Of a stretch of 45,037 nt of DNA, positions 24,081 to 32,791 are shown one piece after another. Made by a program: the position numbers and the translations under genes. The first letter of the stretch is position 1. Every line of letters begins with the position of its first letter. Source of the DNA: GW2011-AR15 sp964428335 (GTDB lineage Archaea > Nanobdellota > Nanobdellia > Woesearchaeales > GW2011-AR15); the NCBI GenBank assembly GCA_964428335.1, contig CAYRXW010000012.1, positions 1 through 45,037 on the forward strand, in the 5' to 3' direction. Below the pieces are notes generated by a model that searched no databases, was not told the DNA's origin, and saw only the letters and a program-made list of their open reading frames with translations.

Positions 24081-24779
24081 ATGGAGATAATAACGTTTGA
24101 GCAGATCTATGATATAGTAAGGAAAGAGAAATCAAGCGATGAGCTCCAGCCTCTCAATCCTCAGATTTATCATCAGCTGAGAAATTATCTTATTACAAAG
24201 GAGAAGATAATCAATGATTCAGCCGGAAAGGTGATTGAAACTGAGATAGAGAAGCAAAAGATACAGCTGAACAGCGCAAAAACGCTGGCAAAGGAATTTT
24301 TTGAGAGAAGGGAGAGAAAAATAGTCCTTCTTGCGCTCAGTAAAAGCAAGATGGCAGATTTAGATTTATCAAAGCTTATGGATAGCGAAAAGGAACTGGT
24401 CATAAAGGCAGCCAAGCTGATTGAGATTCATAGGGAAGAAAACCTGAGTATCATATTTGGGATTGATGAATCCCCTAAACAAGCAAGTGTTATAAGTAAA
24501 GAGATTGAAAAAATTAGTATTGAGGCAAAAGAGCCTAAAAAAGAAGAGCCATCTGAGCCAAAAAATACCCTTTCTGAAGATTATAATAAAATTAATGCCA
24601 ACAATGATGATGGAAAATATAAAAATCTTGAGACTGTAAAATTCATAACTGAACAGCATAAGTTCTATGGCCCAAATATTGAGATTTATGGTCCGTTTAA
24701 GGAAGGGGATATTGCAAATATCCCTACAATTATTGTGGATATACTTGTGAACAAGAAGAAAGCTATCAGGATTCTATAA
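24081..24779 (+). CDS. Archaeal GINS complex subunit (Gins51/Gins15 type)
   Basis: GINS links the MCM helicase to the replisome. The 232-aa protein has the A-domain pattern of Gins51: an early FEQIYDIVRKEKSSDELQPL, a helical region with FFERRERKIVLLAL, and EKELVIKAAKLIEIHREE. A disordered lysine/glutamate linker (about residues 140-180) follows, then the small beta-rich B domain at the C-terminus, with IYGPFKEGDIANIP. A-then-B order is diagnostic of Gins51 rather than Gins23. It is convergent to the L44e gene. No Gins23, MCM or primase gene is in the window. Confidence 0.88.
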   Translation: MEIITFEQIYDIVRKEKSSDELQPLNPQIYHQLRNYLITKEKIINDSAGKVIETEIEKQKIQLNSAKTLAKEFFERRERKIVLLALSKSKMADLDLSKLMDSEKELVIKAAKLIEIHREENLSIIFGIDESPKQASVISKEIEKISIEAKEPKKEEPSEPKNTLSEDYNKINANNDDGKYKNLETVKFITEQHKFYGPNIEIYGPFKEGDIANIPTIIVDILVNKKKAIRIL

Positions 24780-24866
24780 GCACAAATTAAGAGCATTAGA
24801 ATATATATAATTTAAAGATTTAAAATTTAAATATAAAAATTAAAGATATAAAACTCAACGATTTAA

Positions 24867-25175
24867 CTAAACAATCTCGACCCTTTTGGTCCTGAAACCC
24901 TTTTTCTGCAGATGGTATTTCTTGCAGACTGAGCACTGGAACTTCAAATCTGTCTTCTTTGTTGTCTTCTTACCAGTCATCTTGAATTTTGTGACTGCTG
25001 GTTTTGAATACCTACCTAAGTTTCCAAACCCTCTTGCAACTCCCCTAAGTCTAGCTCTTGTCTTGGATCCATAGCTCATTGAGCTTGGCTGTCCCTTTTT
25101 AGCCTGGAACACTTTATGCTCAGTATGTTTTTTGCAAGTAGGACAATAGGTATTCTTGGTTTTTGGTAGTTTCAT
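24867..25175 (-). CDS. rpl44e: Large ribosomal subunit protein eL42 (L44e)
   Basis: This 102-aa basic protein has the zinc-binding pairs CPTCKKHTEH near the N-terminus and CSVCKKYH near the C-terminus, with the family motif around KGQPSSMSYGSKTRARLRGV (slightly diverged). It binds the E-site region of the large subunit. It is exclusively archaeal/eukaryotic, which supports the archaeal assignment. A TATA-like CTTTAAAAAC lies about 28 nt upstream. The usual archaeal partner gene for S27e is not found next to it. Confidence 0.95.
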   Translation of the reverse strand: MKLPKTKNTYCPTCKKHTEHKVFQAKKGQPSSMSYGSKTRARLRGVARGFGNLGRYSKPAVTKFKMTGKKTTKKTDLKFQCSVCKKYHLQKKGFRTKRVEIV

Positions 25176-25274
25176 AACGTTAAATGGAAAAAAGAGTTGT
25201 TTTTAAAGGTTTCGTAATGAATTTATTATTTTGCACATCCGATAACAAAAAAGTAATACCCAATGCACCTATCT

Positions 25275-27482
25275 TTAATTCCTATGCATAAAAACATTTA
25301 TTCCTTCCTTTAATAAATCCAAGTATCCTTTGCTGCTTACTCTCTTATAATAAGCATCTTTTATTTTTTTTACTTCTTTACCCAGTCCAAATGTACCATC
25401 TATTTCAAAATAGAAAACATTGTTGCTTTTTTTAGAAGCCAATTTCTTGATTTTGGCAGCCTCTCTAGTCACATGAGATGAATGGTTTAACTCACCATCT
25501 GTGCCAATAAAATAAGCTATATCGGTCTGCCTGTCTTTTGTATCTATATCTAGAACTGTCCCTTCATTTTCCCTATCAAAATAAAATAATGTCCTGAGAA
25601 CATCGAGATCCCCTTTCCAGAAGTCATTAATATATATTTCTTTAGAGACCTTGTTATCCCCTGAGAAATTGGTTATCCTTAGCTTGGTTGGCTTACCTAG
25701 ATAATCACTTGCTTCCTTCATCGCATATATCAAACCATAGGTCACCTTGCATAAATTATCCCATTTGCTTCCATCTCCAGGAACATAGCCTATTCTGCTT
25801 TCATTGTTGAACATAGATAATGAAAAATCCAAGTAAAAATCAAATAGATCAGGTAGCTTTATCACCTTATCATATGGCACACGTCCCATAATCTGGACCT
25901 GTTTTTGACTGTACATCGTGATTATGACACCATCTTCCAGCTGCCTTATCCATGGAAGCTTAGTGATTTTGGACATCGTGTTCAAGTATTTTACTACACC
26001 TGGCTTAAGCTCTTTGAACTGCCTAAGATTCAGCCTCTTGGTGCTAGTTTTCTCCCACACTAGCTTATTTCCAATGCTTTCCAGCTGTGAAAATTGCCTC
26101 GGACCAAGCAACGCAACATTCAAACGATTTGACTTATAATACTCATGAATGACCATAAGATCCAGATTCTGCAAAAATTTGTATTCTTCTGTGCCATTAT
26201 CTGCTAAACTATCAGCAAGCTGCTTAAGTTCATCCTTATTAGCATCCATCAATCCTTTTAAGAACTCCTCTTTTTCGTCATCATTCATCCCCTGCATAAT
26301 CTTATCAACAAGGTCGTTTGGAGACATTCCACTATTAAACTTGCTAGATCTCTGGCTTGACTTAGCATCTTTTTGCTCTTCATCAGGGCTGCTGTTTTGA
26401 CCGCCATCTTCATTACTTTTCTCACCATTTCCATTTGATGGTTTTTCTTCTTTGCCTGAAGAGTTCTTGCTCTTTCCCTGGCCCTGCCCACCGCTTCCTT
26501 TTCCGCTTCCTCCTGACCCGTTTCCTTTCCTGGAGATATCCCCATCTTTGGCAGCTTCATTTGTTATGTAAGGTGCAAGCACCTTCATAAACCTTTCAAC
26601 TGAGCCATACCTGTCATCTCCTGAGAAAGCTGCCCATATCCTTCTGTTGTACTCTTCCTGCAGCGGATTTGATGAATATGGTTCTGGCGAATAAATATTA
26701 AGCTTCAGTCTTAACCATTCTACGAGATCCGGTTTATATGACTCAAGATATACTTTCTCATTCAATAAGGCGGATAATGCTTTTATTGCCACATCATACC
26801 CTGTAGACCCGCCTGCTTTTTTTTGGAAGTAATGATGTGTAATTTTTGGACCATATAGCAGCCCATAGGTCAATGCCAATATGCTCATGATGTTAGTCTT
26901 AGATTTTTTTGAAGCATGTTGCCCTAAAAAGTATCCTATCGCTATTGCATCCTCCCTATAATACTTCCTTCCAAGCTCTCTGTTTTCATATTCAAGCCTG
27001 GTATTGATTATAAAATCATAGATAAGGTTCCATGATGAGCCAATCTTCTCTGTAAGTTCAACTGCAGAAATGCCTGGTATTGCTGCAGTAATACCACGCC
27101 TCATCGCTGCAATGATCTCTATTTCGTCCTGTTCATCATGACCTGGCACATCTATATGATGCATGCTTTCGTGATTATATCCAAACTTAAATTTTTCCAA
27201 TATAAGCTCATCTACTGAGCCCTGCCAGAATTTTTTTATGATATTTGTGAATTTAGACCTCAACCCTTTTTCATTGTGGATAATTGCATGGACCACCTTC
27301 TTTTCAATGACCCTGTCAATCATTTTTGAAGGAACATCTGTTGCAAAAAAGAAATCCATCGGGAAATTTGGATCCTTTCCGCTGTGATCAACTGGCAGAT
27401 CCTTAAATTCAGGATAATATTTTGATAATGTCGCTCTCCATGCTTCTTCTGCCCTATCCAACAATATATCCAATGATTGCAT
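25275..27482 (-). CDS. HEXXH metallopeptidase-like protein with C-terminal VWA domain
   Basis: This 735-aa soluble protein has three parts. The N-terminal half (1-310) carries HESMH (104-108) followed by HIDVPGHDEQ, a zinc-peptidase-like site as in DUF2201-type proteins. A linker (about 315-390) is low-complexity and rich in G, S, K and E. The C-terminal part is a von Willebrand A domain with a complete-looking MIDAS: D552-x-S554-x-S556, and D662 in FIGTDGELN. The order resembles CobT or other MoxR-partner VWA proteins, where the ATPase acts on the VWA partner. The gene is 14 bp downstream of the 273-aa gene and in one operon with the MoxR ATPase. Confidence 0.88.
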   Translation of the reverse strand: MQSLDILLDRAEEAWRATLSKYYPEFKDLPVDHSGKDPNFPMDFFFATDVPSKMIDRVIEKKVVHAIIHNEKGLRSKFTNIIKKFWQGSVDELILEKFKFGYNHESMHHIDVPGHDEQDEIEIIAAMRRGITAAIPGISAVELTEKIGSSWNLIYDFIINTRLEYENRELGRKYYREDAIAIGYFLGQHASKKSKTNIMSILALTYGLLYGPKITHHYFQKKAGGSTGYDVAIKALSALLNEKVYLESYKPDLVEWLRLKLNIYSPEPYSSNPLQEEYNRRIWAAFSGDDRYGSVERFMKVLAPYITNEAAKDGDISRKGNGSGGSGKGSGGQGQGKSKNSSGKEEKPSNGNGEKSNEDGGQNSSPDEEQKDAKSSQRSSKFNSGMSPNDLVDKIMQGMNDDEKEEFLKGLMDANKDELKQLADSLADNGTEEYKFLQNLDLMVIHEYYKSNRLNVALLGPRQFSQLESIGNKLVWEKTSTKRLNLRQFKELKPGVVKYLNTMSKITKLPWIRQLEDGVIITMYSQKQVQIMGRVPYDKVIKLPDLFDFYLDFSLSMFNNESRIGYVPGDGSKWDNLCKVTYGLIYAMKEASDYLGKPTKLRITNFSGDNKVSKEIYINDFWKGDLDVLRTLFYFDRENEGTVLDIDTKDRQTDIAYFIGTDGELNHSSHVTREAAKIKKLASKKSNNVFYFEIDGTFGLGKEVKKIKDAYYKRVSSKGYLDLLKEGINVFMHRN

Positions 27483-27496
27483 TTTTTATTCCAATA

Positions 27497-28318
27497 CTAA
27501 TTCCCTTCTTTTGATATTGTCAAAAATCTTCCATCTGATCTTAGCCCTGGTGCAGACAACCCATATGCACCTTTTAAAAGATAAACAAAAGAAGCAGATG
27601 GCTGGTTTGGATCTGCTGCCAATAGCTGTGAATTTATCATGATCTTACCCTTATGATTTGCTATATCAAAATATCCTCCCATGCTGGATTGTGAGACAAA
27701 TATAGCTCTTGCCAGAGGATTTTTCATGAAATCTTCTCTACCAAATTCACCGCAAGCTTTTGCAGCTTCTTCCAAACTGAGGATTACTGCGTATCTTGAA
27801 AATTCGGGCTCTTCGATCTGGCTTAATTTATCAAGAGTATATATTGGAAATTTAAGATTAGTAATAGGCATTTTACTGTTTAATACCCTGTTCCATTCAT
27901 GAGCCTGAAGCCTGGCTTTCATGTAAGGTGTAGATTCCCCATTCAATGCTGCTGAAACTCTATCATAAGACAAAATTCCGCATTGATTCAGAATCATCAC
28001 CACAGGCTGATTGTCAAAATACTTACCCTGAGCATCTATCCCAACCAGGATTTCCGTAGATGTAGACCAGACATACTCATTCATGCTGTTCTTTAATTGA
28101 TTTGGAGATAATTTTTTTGCAATTCCTCCTGCCATAGCAGCAGCTGAACAAACAATAGTTTCATCAATTGATGCATTGGCACTGGCAAGCGCATTCAAAA
28201 GACCGTGCTCACCTCTAAAGTGATGAATCTGTCCATCTATGATTTTCTTTAAGGAATATTTGCTTTCATCTGCAGTTACAATCAGATGACCATGACCTGT
28301 AGCAGCCATATTAATCAC
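27497..28318 (-). CDS. Unrecognised 273-aa protein between MoxR ATPase and VWA peptidase
   Basis: This protein lies in the middle of the three-gene operon. Its GTG start (28318) overlaps the stop of the ATPase gene in a GTGA junction; an in-frame ATG at 28309 (MAATGHGHLIV) is the alternative. It is soluble, with an alternating alpha/beta pattern and small-residue-rich stretches such as VCSAAAMAGGIAKKL, but no motif that I can name. The tight coupling implies a stoichiometric role with the ATPase or peptidase, for example adaptor or substrate carrier, which is inference. Confidence 0.8.
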   Translation of the reverse strand: MINMAATGHGHLIVTADESKYSLKKIIDGQIHHFRGEHGLLNALASANASIDETIVCSAAAMAGGIAKKLSPNQLKNSMNEYVWSTSTEILVGIDAQGKYFDNQPVVMILNQCGILSYDRVSAALNGESTPYMKARLQAHEWNRVLNSKMPITNLKFPIYTLDKLSQIEEPEFSRYAVILSLEEAAKACGEFGREDFMKNPLARAIFVSQSSMGGYFDIANHKGKIMINSQLLAADPNQPSASFVYLLKGAYGLSAPGLRSDGRFLTISKEGN

Positions 28319-29925
28319 ACTTTGATATTATAGATGAAACCTATCCTATCATAGACAGGTTCTTTCCATGCTACATCATGATACAGCTGCTTGAATTGTG
28401 ACAGTGCTTCTGTTACATCTCCTGATTCCTTCAAGAGCTGAGTAATTTGACTGCTGTAGGTTGAGCAGAAATGATTCAACACTGACATATCTGCTAAAAC
28501 TCTAGATTGGATAACTGATTTTGCACCTTTTATTGCAGCGTTGTTCAGTTTCTTTATGCCTTCTCCTAGTGTCTTCATCATGCTCTCGTAGTTTTTGTTG
28601 GTCCCTGCTTCAAGAGCCGCAACAAAGTAACTTTCTTTTATGTCACCCTCATTAATATTCAGGCTTTTCCTCAATTCATCATAAGCGACAATAGCTTCTG
28701 AAATAAAAGGGATGTATCCGTTTGCATCTATATCTGATTTGAATTTTGTCTGTGTCACCATTGCAAATGCTGCTGCAACTTCATTGACAGTAACTTTAAT
28801 ATCCCCTGTCTGCGTTTTATAGCCCCTGATAAATCCAAATAACCTTGATAGATCAACAAGGTCATTTATATCTCTTCCAACAAACCCATATCTTTGGTTC
28901 TGACTAAGTTCTGCAAGCTTGCTGCTTACACCCTCATTTTTTGAATATGTAATTTTAGCGTCTATGCCGCATTCTTTTACCAATGATTTATTTAGCTCAA
29001 ATTCTTCGACTGGATCTCCTCCGATATATGCCAAGATAGAGTCTGCAATCTCAAATGAGAAATGAGAATCAATGCCGTTGACATTCCTTATCCTTTCATA
29101 TATTTTTTTCCAATCCTTGCTAGTTTCTTTCAGGCCATATCCATCTTCATTTGCCCTTGCTATCACAGTGTCCCAAAAAAGTGTCTGCATCGCTGCCTGT
29201 TCTGTTTTTGATTTCCTGAAATCCCTTTTTCCCTGCCTATTCAGGGTATTAAGCACATGGACCAATAGGAACCTGTTCTCTGCTGCCCTGTCCATATCAC
29301 CTGTACTGAAATCACCATTATTTGGATTTTGAGCCCCATAAACAATTGAAGGGATTAATTCTCCACTTTTCTTTTGTATACCTATATAATGCACACCACT
29401 GCCCTGCCTGATCTTCCCGTCCAATAGCTGAAGCATCTTGTCAGGTTCTCCCCTGTTTGGTTCATCGACAAAAATTGCATAGAACTGATTTATTTTATCA
29501 GGATCAATCTTTTGGTAGTTCGGATGGCTTGGCTCTACATCATAAAAAAATGCAGAATATGGATCGTTGTTTATATTTATCCCTGATCCACCTAGCCTGA
29601 TTGTTGTCCAATACTCTCCTTCAGCCCCAAAAAGCGAAGTGAACACTACATCTGCAAGGACGGATTTACCTATTCCTGTATCTCCCTGGAATAATGGCTT
29701 GACATCCGGAAAAAAAATTGATGCAATTGCCAGATCTGCGATTGACACATTATACATCTGGTCAGGAGTTACCTTAAATTTTCCATTTAATGGCTCAATG
29801 CTTACATTCGCCTGATAACCAATATTTATCAGTGGAACTTTTATTGGAGCTTCTTTGAAGACTGTCGCTGCCAATACTTCCAGAAAAATAGTCCTTAATT
29901 GTTCATCATCCATGACACTCACCAT
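28315..29925 (-). CDS. MoxR-like AAA+ ATPase
   Basis: This 536-aa protein has an AAA+ core of the MoxR/CobS type. Walker A is GDTGIGKS (81-88), Walker B is IFVDEPNRG (D154, E155, corresponding to the MoxR VDEINR), sensor 1 is GAQNP (about 198-201), and a conserved ENRF block (about 216-219) carries candidate arginine fingers. A long helical C-terminal region (about 330-536) exceeds the usual 320-350-aa MoxR length. The ATG at 29913 is an alternative start, with GGTGAG four nucleotides upstream. It is first in the operon with the 273-aa and VWA-peptidase genes, so it probably remodels or activates the VWA protein. Confidence 0.92.
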   Translation of the reverse strand: MVSVMDDEQLRTIFLEVLAATVFKEAPIKVPLINIGYQANVSIEPLNGKFKVTPDQMYNVSIADLAIASIFFPDVKPLFQGDTGIGKSVLADVVFTSLFGAEGEYWTTIRLGGSGININNDPYSAFFYDVEPSHPNYQKIDPDKINQFYAIFVDEPNRGEPDKMLQLLDGKIRQGSGVHYIGIQKKSGELIPSIVYGAQNPNNGDFSTGDMDRAAENRFLLVHVLNTLNRQGKRDFRKSKTEQAAMQTLFWDTVIARANEDGYGLKETSKDWKKIYERIRNVNGIDSHFSFEIADSILAYIGGDPVEEFELNKSLVKECGIDAKITYSKNEGVSSKLAELSQNQRYGFVGRDINDLVDLSRLFGFIRGYKTQTGDIKVTVNEVAAAFAMVTQTKFKSDIDANGYIPFISEAIVAYDELRKSLNINEGDIKESYFVAALEAGTNKNYESMMKTLGEGIKKLNNAAIKGAKSVIQSRVLADMSVLNHFCSTYSSQITQLLKESGDVTEALSQFKQLYHDVAWKEPVYDRIGFIYNIKV

Positions 29926-29956
29926 ATTAATTTTAAACGAATATGTCCCTCTAAAG

Positions 29957-30010
29957 ATTTATAGTTAATATATAAATATATCTACTTAATAGTAATAAAA
30001 TTTATAAGTA
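29957..30010. promoter_or_regulatory. Divergent promoter region of the ATPase/VWA island
   Basis: About 100 bp separate the ATPase start from the 884-aa gene. On the plus strand TTTATAAGTA (30001-30010) lies about 27 nt before the ATG at 30032, leaderless spacing. On the minus strand AT-rich TATA-like runs (about 29957-29981) precede the operon, which has a leader. TACTTA (29983-29988) and TAAGTA (30005-30010) form a short inverted repeat between them, a possible shared operator. Confidence 0.5.
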
Positions 30011-30031
30011 AATATTTTTTTTCATATCCTG

Positions 30032-32686
30032 ATGTCCAAGAGCATTGAAAATCTGGTTAGTGAATTAGAGGAATCTCTGACTAGCCTGATTGCCTCATCT
30101 GATGTAAAACTCTCGAAAGTTTTAGATGGCATCCATTCTTATCTCATAAAAATTGAAGGCGAAAATCTTTCTTATAATGAGCAGGTATTATCTAACCTTG
30201 CCCAAAACTGGAAAACTTATGATTTTGTCGCAGAACAGGCCAAATCAAAACTAAAGGGAATAAAAAGCAAATCAAAAGAAATAGAAAATATGATTAAAGA
30301 GATTGGTGAAAATGAAAATCTCCTGAAAGAGATTATTGGACAATTGGAGAAACTTGAATACACTACACCGCTAGAAGCGTACAAAATGTTTACAGGAAGA
30401 GATTTTCCTGTTGATGATTTGGGAATATCTAAAGTTACAACTTCTTTGTTTCCTGCACTTGGAGCAATTAGAGGAAAAGATTGGTATACTGAAAAAAGCT
30501 TGATTGGAAGAATATATGCATTAAATGAAACCATACAGAAATCGAAAATTAATCCTGCTGCATTAAGTGATTTAGATGAATTATTAAAAACCTACCAGCC
30601 TGAGCCATCAAAATACAATCCAAACTCCAAAAAAGATAGGAAAAAAAGGAGAAATTTCCTTGATTCATACCTAAGTATGCCTCTTGGTCTAAAAATTGCA
30701 GTTTTAGCACTAGTCGTTGGAATGCCTTTATTAACAAAAGTTGTTCTCCCCTCAATAGAAAATTATCAAAACAGGACACCTACACCAACAGAGCTTCCCT
30801 GGGGAGAAATACCTTTTCCTACAGAGACACCTGTACCTGTAATTCCTTCTGTAGTTCCACAATCAACCAGCACGTCGCCTGCTGATCCACTTTATTTTCA
30901 GATGCAAACAGCTATTGTTGTTGACTGCCCTGGAATCAGGCTGGAAGATCCTAATTGCCTTGAAACGTATGATAAAAATACTGATAGCCGATACCAATCA
31001 AACTATTCTCAATTTCCAACGTTCAGGATAAACATAGGCGCTGAAATGCTCTTGGATCAATATAACAGGCCATCTGGAGCTTACTATTCTGGTGATTACA
31101 CTAAAGTTGATAATGCTACGGTTGTGGCACTTTTTGAAGGAAAGGTGATTGATGATTACCTGCTATCAATTAACACATTAGGCACAAGGGAATATAAAAA
31201 AATACAAGTGAAAGGCACAACAAATGGGGTTAAGAGCACATATGATGCAGAAAATAACTGGACGTTAGTTGAATTTGACCTAGGCGAGATTTTTCCTGAT
31301 TATAAAAATGATGGAACAAATGAGTTCATAATACAGCCTCAATTTCCTGCCTTGAATTCATCTGGATATTATACAGTGATTGAATTTGGAGTAAAGCTTG
31401 ACAACCAAAAAGTAGGTGTTGTTGGCATTGACTCAGAAGCTGAAAATATCCAGTTTGGCAGCCCTATTGACTACAGCATCACATGTAGGAAATCAATCAC
31501 TAACTTTGATTTGCATGTAACTAGAGCAAATGCTGAAAACCCAAACCTATGGGCTTGTGAGAATATGAATGATAGGAGCAATGCAAGCAGCTTTAGTACA
31601 GATTTAGGTAAGCACCCTGCAATTGTTTTAGAATTTAGTGCAAGAAAAATAAAGGATATACAGCTCCTCATTGAACAGGGATTTGAAGGCAATTCTACTT
31701 TTGAGTATTATATTCTTAATGGAAACGAGGTAATTGACAAAGGGGAAATTTTTTCACCGTATAGCAGAGCTAAACACCTTGAATCCTGGCAGATACCAAT
31801 TAATGCAGAAACAAGAGGTGCTCCTTACCCTGCACTTTGGAATTTGAAAGATGTTGTTAGCGGTGATATTGAAAAAGAAGCTACAAGGATAATTCTTGTG
31901 CCTAAGTCTGCATTTCCTATAGCTGAACAACATACTGATAACACAATAACACCTGAAAATGGAAGTAATGTAATATATAACATCAATTTATATGATTTAA
32001 GCCAGATTCCCCAATCAAGCAATACAGAAGGATTTAGCGCAAAGGCACTGAATTTATTTGGAGGGCTTATTGGAGGAATCGGATCATTATTTGGGCTAAA
32101 AAAATCAAACGCAAGCCATGTAAAACATGCTGATTCTCAATATTTTGTATTAAATAACAAATCTCAAATTGGCTCGAATGATTTAGCAGAGAGGACCATA
32201 TTCATAAACAAAGAAGAGCTAAAATCTGGAATTCTCAATCTTCATGGATATGGAGAGATTGATTTATTTAACCTGTTCACCAGATTAAATTCTGTTCAGC
32301 AATATTATTCAATCCCTGAATCTGCAAAAGGAGAGAATTACTTTACATTTAAGCAGGCTGTTGAATCTGAAATTGGGGAAGCTTTCAGAAATGATGCTTA
32401 TCTAAGGGGATTTGATTTTAAGCTCGCTATTGGAAGAAGCAATTTGTTCCAGATATTAAACCAAAAGCAATATAACATGGAAAACCCAATCAGAAGAGCT
32501 ATAATCCCTTTTGTTGAGCCTAAAAGCGCCATAGTTCCTTATGAAAATAAACCATCTGCAATTACTCATTATGTAGCTCCATTACAATCTAATCATTTAA
32601 TTGCATTACCTAACTTAAAAGATCATCCTGCACCCACTTATCTTTTTTCAAGATGCTTTCCAGCTGAGGTAGTCTCAACCCGTTAA
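30032..32686 (+). CDS. Large single-pass membrane protein with coiled coil and glycosylated ectodomain
   Basis: This 884-aa protein has four parts. A helical, partly coiled-coil N-terminal domain (1-205) ends in a basic cluster (SKKDRKKRRN), which predicts a cytoplasmic N-terminus. One membrane helix lies at about 217-240. A proline/threonine-rich stalk covers about 245-285. A large beta-rich ectodomain follows, with several NxS/T sequons and cysteine pairs C299/C309 and C485/C509. A glycine-rich hydrophobic segment (FGGLIGGIGSLFG, about 676-688) in the C-terminal part may touch or insert in a membrane. No family was recognised. Being divergent from the MoxR/VWA operon suggests it anchors or senses for that system. 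Confidence 0.85.
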   Translation: MSKSIENLVSELEESLTSLIASSDVKLSKVLDGIHSYLIKIEGENLSYNEQVLSNLAQNWKTYDFVAEQAKSKLKGIKSKSKEIENMIKEIGENENLLKEIIGQLEKLEYTTPLEAYKMFTGRDFPVDDLGISKVTTSLFPALGAIRGKDWYTEKSLIGRIYALNETIQKSKINPAALSDLDELLKTYQPEPSKYNPNSKKDRKKRRNFLDSYLSMPLGLKIAVLALVVGMPLLTKVVLPSIENYQNRTPTPTELPWGEIPFPTETPVPVIPSVVPQSTSTSPADPLYFQMQTAIVVDCPGIRLEDPNCLETYDKNTDSRYQSNYSQFPTFRINIGAEMLLDQYNRPSGAYYSGDYTKVDNATVVALFEGKVIDDYLLSINTLGTREYKKIQVKGTTNGVKSTYDAENNWTLVEFDLGEIFPDYKNDGTNEFIIQPQFPALNSSGYYTVIEFGVKLDNQKVGVVGIDSEAENIQFGSPIDYSITCRKSITNFDLHVTRANAENPNLWACENMNDRSNASSFSTDLGKHPAIVLEFSARKIKDIQLLIEQGFEGNSTFEYYILNGNEVIDKGEIFSPYSRAKHLESWQIPINAETRGAPYPALWNLKDVVSGDIEKEATRIILVPKSAFPIAEQHTDNTITPENGSNVIYNINLYDLSQIPQSSNTEGFSAKALNLFGGLIGGIGSLFGLKKSNASHVKHADSQYFVLNNKSQIGSNDLAERTIFINKEELKSGILNLHGYGEIDLFNLFTRLNSVQQYYSIPESAKGENYFTFKQAVESEIGEAFRNDAYLRGFDFKLAIGRSNLFQILNQKQYNMENPIRRAIIPFVEPKSAIVPYENKPSAITHYVAPLQSNHLIALPNLKDHPAPTYLFSRCFPAEVVSTR

Positions 32687-32760
32687 GATGAATAATTAGA
32701 TTTTCTTGAAAATAGTCTTAATCCTTTAATTAACCATTTTAAAGTAGTAAAAATAGATAA

Positions 32761-32770
32761 ATATATAAAT
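32761..32770 (+). promoter_or_regulatory. TATA box for the receiver gene
   Basis: ATATATAAAT lies about 26 nt before the ATG at 32792. The gene therefore has its own leaderless transcript. Confidence 0.55.
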
Positions 32771-32791
32771 AGCATGTGATTTTATGTAAGT

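Noticed and set aside
25275..29925. Cobaltochelatase CobS/CobT or nitric-oxide reductase NorQ/NorD activation module
   Set aside because: The ATPase plus VWA arrangement fits, but there is no CobN, cobalamin or Nor gene nearby. The HEXXH site and the extra 273-aa gene are not explained by these systems.
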